Shown here: positions 56,017-64,000 of the stretch, piece after piece | Layout of the letters: each line of letters opens with the position of its first letter | Numbering within the stretch: the stretch's first letter is position 1 | Assembly (NCBI GenBank): GCA_030549495.1 | Contig: JAUIRK010000952.1 | Span: 434,001 to 498,000, forward strand | Source: Nectonema munidae | Taxonomy: Eukaryota > Nematomorpha > Nectonematoida > Nectonematidae | Length of the DNA: 64,000 nucleotides | Reading direction: 5' to 3' | Notes under the pieces: model-generated | Seen by the model: only the letters and a program-made list of their open reading frames with translations | Told to the model about the DNA's origin: nothing | The model's database searches: none | Program-made: the position numbers and the translations under genes

Positions 56017-56596
56017 GTTTATTTTCTTTATTTCATGTAATAAAAATGTTTCGGCCTATGTATACATTGGAACTTGTCTAAGTGGACCTTTGCTTATAAT
56101 AGAAAAAAATATCTTCTTCCACAAGTGGGGAGATAATAGGAATACTTTCAATCGCGTAGAGTAGTCGTGCCGAACCGATGTGTCGCGGCACATAAGGGTG
56201 CCATAAGACTAATTGAAGGGTGCCACCAAAAATATCACTACACTAACCTATTTATGAGTTAATAAACAACTTTGTATAATAGTCTACCAGAGTAATCATA
56301 GGATTACTGTGAAATGTTGAATAGCGATCAGTCGGGCATTCGGTTGTGTCGAAGTAAATCTGCTGTCCCATCGAAGTGTACTTGGCGTTAATTCCTCGCT
56401 TTGCTTTGAAGTGTCACTTCTTTGACTTCAAGATCAAAAGACACGATCACAAGGCAATAAAGAGAAGCAAAGTTTGTGATTTACATGATATGCACTAATT
56501 AAAATTGAGTACATGGTATTTATTTCTAGTGATAGCTAACGCATCGACAGTATCTCATAAAATATAAGGAACTGAAATATCTCAAATGTTTTATCG
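56017..56596. other. Stretch with a possible hAT end, no gene
   Basis: Around 56169-56215, GTGCCGAACCGATGTGTCGC followed by GGCACA resembles a hAT terminus like that at 49590-49673. The rest is unrecognised. Confidence 0.35.
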
Positions 56597-56690
56597 ACAG
56601 ATGGCCTAGTGGTAGGCGCGTAGGGTCTTCATCCAGAAGGTCTGGGTTCGATTCCCGATCGTGATTATCCTTACCATCAGCTAAGGAAGA
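56597..56690 (+). mobile_element. tRNA-derived SINE, family B
   Basis: A-box-like TGGCCTAGTGGTAGG and B-box GGTTCGATTCC are spaced as in tRNA genes. They are followed by CGATCGTGATTATCCTTACC, which is shared with 61851-61954. The shared 3' extension shows a SINE family and not a functional tRNA. Confidence 0.7.
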
Positions 56691-59399
56691 TTATTTCTCG
56701 ATATGCAATACCGAAAAAAGTACCAAAATTATAACATGTCAAAAATCATAAATACTGAATACGATGGTGATATTTTCAAATTGAAAAAAAGTTAAAATTG
56801 AGGTCATTGACTTTATAATTTTAAAAAGAAAGTCTTTGGCCAAATTTTTTCTTCAAAAAAAACACTTAAAACATGTTTTTCACATTAAAATTTGATGCTG
56901 GGTATGATTATGATTATTTCAGGTGAAAACCGTTTGAAATGAGAGTCATCGACATCAAAATAAGAGAAATCAATATATTTTTGCAAATAAAATATTTTGG
57001 TAAAAAAAGCTTGGAAGTTATATCATTCTCGTAGAACAAAATAAGGCATCGAAAATCAAAATATAGAACTTTTATATTTTAATTTGATTTTGAGTATGAT
57101 GATGAAGATGCTTTCAAGCCTTAAAAGCTGAAACAGCTTAACTTTGTCTTAAACTTAAAATTTGAAAAATAATATTTGTAAAGAAAAGTATTTGTACATA
57201 TTTACCTTTAAAATTTATTGAGAAAAAAATCAGGGTATTTGGTAAACCGGACATAAAAGCGGAAAAATAAAGTGAAATTACATTTTCCAACTAAAATAGG
57301 TCTTTTAATATTAAAATTTGATGCAAAGAATAAGAATAACTCTTTTAATAAAAATGCATTTGAACAGATCAAAATTTCCAAAATCCCTTTTTACACTTAT
57401 GTAGCACAATGCGTTCACGCAGTTCAAATAATTGTATACTAACGTTGATAACATTTTGAAATGAATGTAAAATACGCTAATTCAAATTGAAAAAGAAAAA
57501 GTAAAATGAGAAGAATATCTCCAATAGTTGGAAAGAGTGCAGGCAGACCCTTTTATTTTCTCTCTTAACTTTGATAAAGCTTTGCTTGACCTCAGAAATT
57601 GCAGAGGGGCAAGAAAAGAAGCAATTATAGTTCTTGCATTTTCTATTTTTTCTTTATCCAATTGAAGATTTGCGAAATCATGGGATACAAGCTACAGGAA
57701 AAATATGTGAAAATATTTTCCAGGTTTTCTCTCTCTCTCTCTCTTTTTTTTGAAAAAGCTTGTCTAAAATACACTTTCTTAAACCTTTTTAGGGTGTACG
57801 TAAATTTTTTCATTTTTTTTCATTTGCTTTGTTAAATTTGAACAAATTTTTCAACTTTTTTTCACCATATGTGAAGAATTTAAACAAGCATATCAACAAA
57901 TAGGTATCATAATGAACAAGTGAACACCTATAAAAACATCGTTTTGCATTTAATTTTACAAATTTTGTATAGTAAGCGAGGAGATTGTCCAAATATAAAA
58001 GACACAAAAAAAAATAAAAAATAAAAAAAAATAGTAAGCAAAACGATAAAAGTAAAAAAAAGTAGTGACAGTTTATTTTAATCAATACTACACTTGTAAA
58101 GCGAAAGAATGTTTAGTCAAATGGAAAGTTTGAATCAAAGTTTATTCAAAGCTAAATATTTTCCAACGCATTATATCCCTTTGTTTTCAAGAAAATGTGA
58201 AAAATTTTTGCTTTTACAAGTGTAAAGAAAATATAATATATATATATCAATATAGCAAATAAAACAAAAAATACCGTCAAGACATTCCGTTGGAATTTTC
58301 ACTTATTGGAATTTCACTATTGTAACAAAGAATTGAACACAGCCGCTCTGGTGTACTTGTTACTCCACTCAGCAAAGTAAGAAATGAGAAGCAAAGATAT
58401 TCGCACTGCTTCCTATAGGAATAAAGTGATACTAATAGATCTTCAAGTTCAATCATAAAACGTTTAAGAAGATTTTTGGCGCTATTATATACTTGAGTTT
58501 AAAAATCAATTTTTTAAGCGTTTTTTTAGGAAGATCCTCATATAAAATAACGGTCTCCTTTATTCTCAATAATACCATTTTTTTTTGAAAAATGGCAAAT
58601 TTGATTTCGAGAGAAACTTACTTTTACGAGATTTGATATATCAATTGCAAAAAAAGGGTAAAATGTAAGTTCACTTTCTTAATTTTGATGAAGTAAATTT
58701 TGATTTATGCTCTCTGCTTATTATTTTTTAGCTTGGATATATTAAAGTTGAAAGGATGAATTTTAATCAAAAAATTTCATAAATATGAACATTCCCAAAT
58801 GCCCCTGCTTTTTCTGCCTTTTCCCTTCTCTCCTAATCCCAGATGATTTAAAATAATCCGATTTAACTACAAACATGATTCATTTTTCCTTCATTTATAG
58901 TATAAAAACTCTTCTTTTACATTCAAATTTTTCTAGACTTTTTTGGATTTTTGTTCGGTTTTGATGGATTTCCCCCACATAATAAAGACGAAATAAATAA
59001 TTTTTGTGTTCATATCAAAGTCTTGACCTGTCTGCTAAAAACTTTTAGATTCCAGTCTATATCGCAGATACCACGACATATTCTAACAAGCGCAGATAAT
59101 AGCTTAGACTTTGCCTTCGTATTCCATAGTTATAAGCCAGAGAAACAAATGTCAATAAAGTTAAAAGTTTTTTTTTATGTCAATAAAAATATTTTTTTAT
59201 AAGTCAATAAAGAATCAACAATTTACTTTGTGTTAAACTGTTTTTAGAAAACCAAAAGTTAAAATATTTTCAATGAAGATTGCTTCTTTAATTACTATTA
59301 TTAAGTTGAATAAAAAGCTAAAATAAATTTAGGAAAATGTTAAATAAAAATTTTGAATAAAATAACCCTTAAAAAACTTTAAAGATAGACTCCAGGACA
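56691..59399. other. AT-rich stretch, no gene recognised
   Basis: Around 56760-57310 short AAAATTTGATG-containing segments recur irregularly, perhaps an eroded tandem repeat. A (CT)n patch lies at 57728-57744. No conserved protein on either strand. Confidence 0.4.
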
Positions 59400-59535
59400 A
59401 ATAAAATCAGAATGTAACATATTTATTTAAGCAAAAAGAGGTCGATGTCTGTAAAATTTGCTTCTAGACTGCCAAAATGAATCAAGTTTGTTTTTAAAAT
59501 TGTTGACTGTAAGAGAATTAACAACTTCACCCCCG
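59400..59535 (-). pseudogene. CR1-like LINE 3' end
   Basis: The minus frame reads GGEVVNSLTVNNFKNKLDSF followed by WQSRSKFYRHRPLFA and a stop. A TAAATAAATATGTTA tail follows. It is the last piece of a CR1-like RT and matches the detached 3' end at 39840-39882. It is truncated on the 5' side. Confidence 0.7.
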
Positions 59536-61850
59536 AAGGAATCAAAAGGTAAAAAGTAAAAAGATAAATAAAGTCAAAAAAATATTTATAAAAACAAAAA
59601 ATCATTGTGAACCAATTTTAAACCTATTTTGAACTATTTTTTCTTCCATTTTTATGAAATTTTTTAGGTGAAAAATTTCAAAAATAAGTTTTTTAGTTTG
59701 AAAAAAAAATAAAAAAAAATATAAAATAACATTTTAAAATATATGTAGGATAAGGAAAACTCCATTATATAGTGAATAATGTAAAAATCAAAGTTTTAAC
59801 TTTTATTTGGTACTAAAAGGAGTAGTATTGTAGCAAATATTTCAACAGACTCAATCTGTCTTCTTCAGTGCGTTAAAAATGAGTTTAAAACTTTGATTTT
59901 TCATTATTCATTTTAAAATATAGTTATTTTAATCAAATTTTTTTTTAATTTTTTACTAATATAATCTAGGAAAGTCTTTTTAGTCGAAAAAAGTTCAAAT
60001 TTTTCTTTAGGTCATAAAATTTCAAGCAATAAAGCATAATTTTTTGATCATAATGTCACAAAAAAAAAGAGGATTTGTAGGTCAAAGATTGTTTGCTGGG
60101 AAATAATGATTACAACAAGTTTTAAGCTTTCCTGTATCTTTTTCATTTTTCGATACAAATCATTGTACTTAAAGATATGGATTGCTCATGAAAGCATGAA
60201 GAATATGAATCCTGGCAGGGTAAGATTTCATTTACCTCGTTCTTATGCATTCAATATATAGTTGTTGTTCAGTGTGATAGCTATCGAAACACCCCTGCAC
60301 CAGCTTTAGCCTAGCGTCCACAAATATAGCCAGAGGCCGGCAAAAGTCGGTCCCTGTCTACTTCACGAAAAGTTGGCCCAAAATATTTTTAATTATTACT
60401 TCAGTAAGCGTGTGCCATTACTGCTTTTAATAGAATTGACAGCTCTCATCGTAGAGCTAAGACTTCTTATAGAAAGTCTCATAAACACTTTTGCAATTTA
60501 AGAAAAGTAATAACTGCTTTGACTGCGTTTCAACTGTTGCAAAAATGTTTCCTCGAACCCAGAAGTTTGACTATATCACTTAAAACTGAAGGATCATGAC
60601 ATTTAAAAATTACGGAATGAAGATGCTAATCCCAGTTTTGAATGGTTTAAAGGGGAATTGGATTTCCTAGTTCAGAAAATTACTGTTTCTTGATTTCAAA
60701 ACGCGACTGAATCCTATATATCTAATTTGATTCAAGAATATTTTATATTTTTAGCTTTTAAATCGTGATTTTATAGATATTTTTCACTTCTTTTTCAAAT
60801 CTTTTTCAATTTGCTTGATCAATTATTATAAATCAATTGGAATGTACTTCAATCAAAGTCAGTTCATTTTCAATTTCAAATTAATTTAATTATTAATACC
60901 ATTGTCTTTGCAATCCATTACCATTGTCTTTGCAATCCATCTAAATTTTTATGGTGAAGGATGCATATATTCACTCTGGTGTCATCAAAATATCCCCCAA
61001 AAATTTGCCCTCAAAAAAATCCACCCCCGCCCTCCTCCCCTCCAAACTAACAACACTCTAAATTCAAATGTTACACGTACCGTGTGATATCAGGACAAAA
61101 TCAAATCACAACCATGCCCGCTTAGAACGCTCTTTCTCGATTTGGGTAATCATTCACAGTGGCGAAATTCAATCAACATATAGAGGCCTTTGTGCTGAAG
61201 GTGGATTGCCTCCTTGGGGCTTGGAGGATGTCTATCCCATTCACCGATTGCCCTTTCTTCAACATGTCAATGATTTTTGTTATCTGGTTATCGAAGTGTC
61301 ATTATAAATAAAAAAAATAACACCGTGAAAGTATGAGATTTTAAATTTTTTCTCTCTTTTATTCCATAAATTTCAAATGGCAACTTCAACATCTCTAAAA
61401 GATTCATCTAATTTGACATCTGGATTATATAATCATAATCGCTTTAAATCGGAGGTATTGAAGACTTTTGGATAAAACACTGATTTCTATTTGTAAAGTA
61501 TGCTTTCCCTTATTGTAGAAGAAAAACAATATTGATATTTTCAAATTTTCAACTCTTTTTGAGAGGGTGTGATTTTTTCTGGAGCGATTTTTATCCTTTC
61601 TGAAGAAATGTTTTGGCATCTTGGCAAAAAAATCAGACTACATCACCTCTAGTGTCCAAGAAGAAATAGGGTGGCATAAAAAAGAGAAAAAGAGTGTTTG
61701 TAAATTTTTTATGCAACTTTTGAAGACAAGTTTTTTTAGAAAGAACAACTCTAGCTTTCAAAATATCCTTCTACCTATCTCAGATATCCTTTTAGCGTTA
61801 TTTAGGCGCTTAAAATATATTTTCAATTCTCTTTTCATAAGCAAAACTCG
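59536..61850. other. AT-rich stretch, no gene recognised
   Basis: No supported gene. A local duplication CATTACCATTGTCTTTGCAA occurs at about 60895-60940. A C-rich patch lies at 61020-61045. Confidence 0.4.
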
Positions 61851-61954
61851 GCAGATGGCCTAGTGGTAGGAGCGTAGGGTGTTGATCCAGATGGTCTGGG
61901 TTCGATTCCCGATCGTGACTATCCTTACCATCTATCTCTCCAGCTATGGAAGAC
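61851..61954 (+). mobile_element. tRNA-derived SINE, family B
   Basis: Near-identical to 56597-56690 over CAGATGGCCTAGTGGTAGG, the B-box GGTTCGATTCC and CGATCGTGACTATCCTTACC. It has an extra 10-bp segment before a shared AGCTA-GGAAGA end. Confidence 0.7.
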
Positions 61955-62551
61955 AATTAAATAAAGAGATAAGAACGGGAAGCTTGGACCTATATAATTG
62001 ATTAATCATTTGAGGAGTAGTGTGACAACAAGAAGTAATAATCATCATTCTGAACACCATGCTATTTGAAATTGCAATAAAATTTGCAAAGCCTTCTTCT
62101 TTCAGGATATCACATATTCAACATTGTAAAGAAAATGTGGATTTTTTACAAAACTACTTTGCCAGACTTTTTCAAAGTATTTTGCGATACCATTTGTTCA
62201 TATTTAAATCCAAATCCTTCAACCCTTTGAGGATCAAAATTTTGAAGGGTAGTCGTGTGCTTTCTTTTAAAAACGGACTTTTTTATTTTATAAAGAAAAA
62301 AATTTTAAAAATTTATTTATTTTTTTTATAAGTGATTTTGATCACTATTAAAAAGATTTTAAACAACTTGAGAAAGATTGAGACGAATAATAAAGATATT
62401 GCAAGGAATGCGTTCAATTCGGAGAATTCATCTATGAGATAGCGAATAATGATTTCAATCAAAAATTTAGTAAAATCCAAATTTTATCCATTTTAAATGA
62501 TAACTAATTCTAAAGAAAGAAACTAAATTTTTCCTTTCATAGTGTCTAGCT
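61955..62551. other. AT-rich stretch, nothing recognised
   Basis: An open frame at 62059-62331 has no family match. Confidence 0.35.
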
Positions 62552-62699
62552 AAATTTCTCTATCTACAAGTGATATGATAGATTATGTGTTTATAAATTT
62601 CTCTATCTACAAGTGATATGATAGATTATGTGTTTATAAATTTCTCCAACTACAAGTGATATGATAGATTATGTGTTTATAAATCTCTCTATCTACAAA
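62552..62699 (+). repeat. 43-bp tandem repeat, 3.4 units
   Basis: Units begin at 62552, 62595, 62638 and 62681 with AAATTTCTCTATCTACAAGT. The first two are identical over 43 bp, the third has a small change (CCAAC for TATC), and the fourth is partial. Confidence 0.9.
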
Positions 62700-63327
62700 T
62701 ATTTGTGAGCATATGTTTACACCTTAGCTTAAAGAAAAATTCAAAAGACTTAGAAGGGGAAATTTTGTTCCTATATACATTTCATTATTGAGGAGAGCGA
62801 AAAAAGACTACACAAATGTAAGATTTATTATCCATAGAGTCAGTCCTGGCAATCGAGGTAAGCGCTTATACGTCTCACATTCACCACCAAATCAAATAAA
62901 CTCTCAATTTCAAAGGTTCAAGCTCGATCCTTGAAGGAAGTTTCTCGTTGCGAAGGAGAAGCAAAGGATTTTCCTTACTAGCTAAGAACATTGCAAAAAT
63001 TAAAGCCCAAGACATCAAAGCGAGTTATTGTAAGCTATTTTCTTCATTGACATTCCCTTTGCTTTGTGTATACTTACTATGTCTGTATTATTTATAATAT
63101 TATAAGATTTTAATTACTTTTTCCCTCACTCTATTAATTGACACCTAGTAAACAAATTATATTGTGTTTGAAAATTGATTGATAACTGTATTATCCAATG
63201 GCGATGCTCTGTGAATCGAAATTAGTATATTTCACAACCCAATGCAGCGGATGAAGCCTATGTAAAACATAAATCATTCTCTAGACTCTAGAGTAAGCCT
63301 TGGAATATTTTCCTAAATAAATTTGAA
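62700..63327. other. AT-rich stretch, possible SINE-like remnant
   Basis: Around 62838-62945 a sequence with AAGGTTCAAGCTCGATCC could be a decayed B-box region. Not convincing enough to name. Confidence 0.3.
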
Positions 63328-63462
63328 TTAACCCATTTACGGCCAATGTTCCTATTTTGGAACATAAGTAATTTCATCTTCGTCTGATTTTTTCAATGAC
63401 TGAATATAAATCGTCTGCGTTTTTTTAGATATCGTCTGCTTTGCTTGCCTTAAATGGGTTAA
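63328..63462 (-). mobile_element. piggyBac-type MITE, copy 4 (reverse)
   Basis: TTAACCCATTTACGGCCAAT at the left and GCCTTAAATGGGTTAA at the right, with TTAA at 63328-63331 and 63459-63462. It is the reverse complement of 8259-8396 with few changes. Confidence 0.85.
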
Positions 63463-64000
63463 AAGAATTAATAAAATAAATAATCACCCAAATAAGATTC
63501 AAAAGTATTTTTTAAAAATTCCTTATTTTCAATAAAAAAAATTTAAAAAAAAAAAGATTTTCTTTTATATTTATTGAGAATATTCCATTATCAAATAAAA
63601 TATTGGATAACTTCTCGCAATAAAAACAGTCAAAGAAATTTTTATAATGAACGTATGTTTTGCCATATTTGTCAATTGTATTTCCTTGATTACTCTTTAA
63701 TTTTTAGTTTGATTCAAAGTTTTCTTTAGATAGCAAGCTTTTTCAGACAGTAATGTGTTAACAACATGATGGGCTTGCATTTTTCCAGTTTTTGAATTAG
63801 ACACTGATAATAAAAATATAAGAGCAAATGTTGTTTAAGTTGGAAGCAAAAGAAAGCAAAAATAGATGGTCTTCATATTATAAAAAAAAAAGATACAAGT
63901 CTTTTAGCAGTTAGTGTTTTTCCGCTACTTTATATAAATTTTCTATTTCCATTTAACTAGATTTACTTATTGGCATTCTTGGAGAGAACAAAAATGTAAC
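63463..64000. other. AT-rich end of window, nothing recognised
   Basis: No gene, RNA or repeat end identified. Confidence 0.4.

Noticed and set aside
56597-56670. Functional tRNA gene
   Set aside because: Has A- and B-box-like motifs, but the 3' half continues into a tail shared with 61851-61954, and no complete cloverleaf could be drawn.
61053-61310. 79-codon plus-strand frame with ordinary-looking residues
   Set aside because: No family recognised; next to a C-rich patch resembling transposon ends, so not called as a gene.

Overview
The window is nuclear DNA from an AT-rich, intron-poor animal genome. The two convincing host genes are a DENND5-type Rab exchange factor (22770-26459, +) and a FERM-domain protein (6267-7796, -). 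The DENN-RUN-PLAT-RUN order of the first is an animal architecture. Both proteins are encoded without an intron in the coding frame. The FERM gene seems to carry one 58-nt intron in its 5' leader. Very short introns, strong AT bias and the transposon mix would fit an arthropod such as a copepod, but this is a weak guess. Nothing bacterial, organellar or viral was recognised.

Most of the rest is transposon debris. Several hAT-superfamily elements can be closed by terminal inverted repeats (TIRs) and 8-bp target-site duplications (TSDs): 2859-4175, 8424-11030 (with 8817-9014 nested inside), 19627-21156, 54401-55126 and, less surely, 55674-56008. Coding relics of other hAT elements lie at 4251-5655, 11864-12597 and 27418-29564. 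Short elements with TTAA target sites and CCC ends (piggyBac type) recur at 802, 1838-2119, 7933, 8259, 11128, 43460, 48784 and 63328. Non-LTR (LINE) reverse transcriptase relics lie at 14770, 16640-18265, 36820, 38185-39330, 39840-41560 and 59400. The one at 39840-41560 is split by a later insertion. At least three tRNA-derived SINE families are present.

Tandem repeats are prominent: an uninterrupted (TTC)n block of 4705 bp (31525-36229), an ATC/CAT block (42983-43300), 28-, 42- and 43-bp minisatellites, and a satellite-bearing composite present twice in opposite orientation (18266-18998 and 30087-31060).

Layout: 1-6.2 kb is transposon debris; 6.2-7.9 kb the FERM gene; 8-21.9 kb nested hAT elements and LINEs; 22.7-26.5 kb DENND5; 27.4-31 kb a ZMYM1-type hAT and the composite; 31.5-36.2 kb the giant microsatellite; 36.8-41.6 kb LINE debris; near 42.4-42.6 kb a ubiquitin-like fragment; and 43.4-64 kb scattered MITEs, SINEs, minisatellites and long AT-rich stretches with nothing recognisable. 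The two host genes are not obviously functionally linked. I saw no operon, CRISPR array or rRNA.
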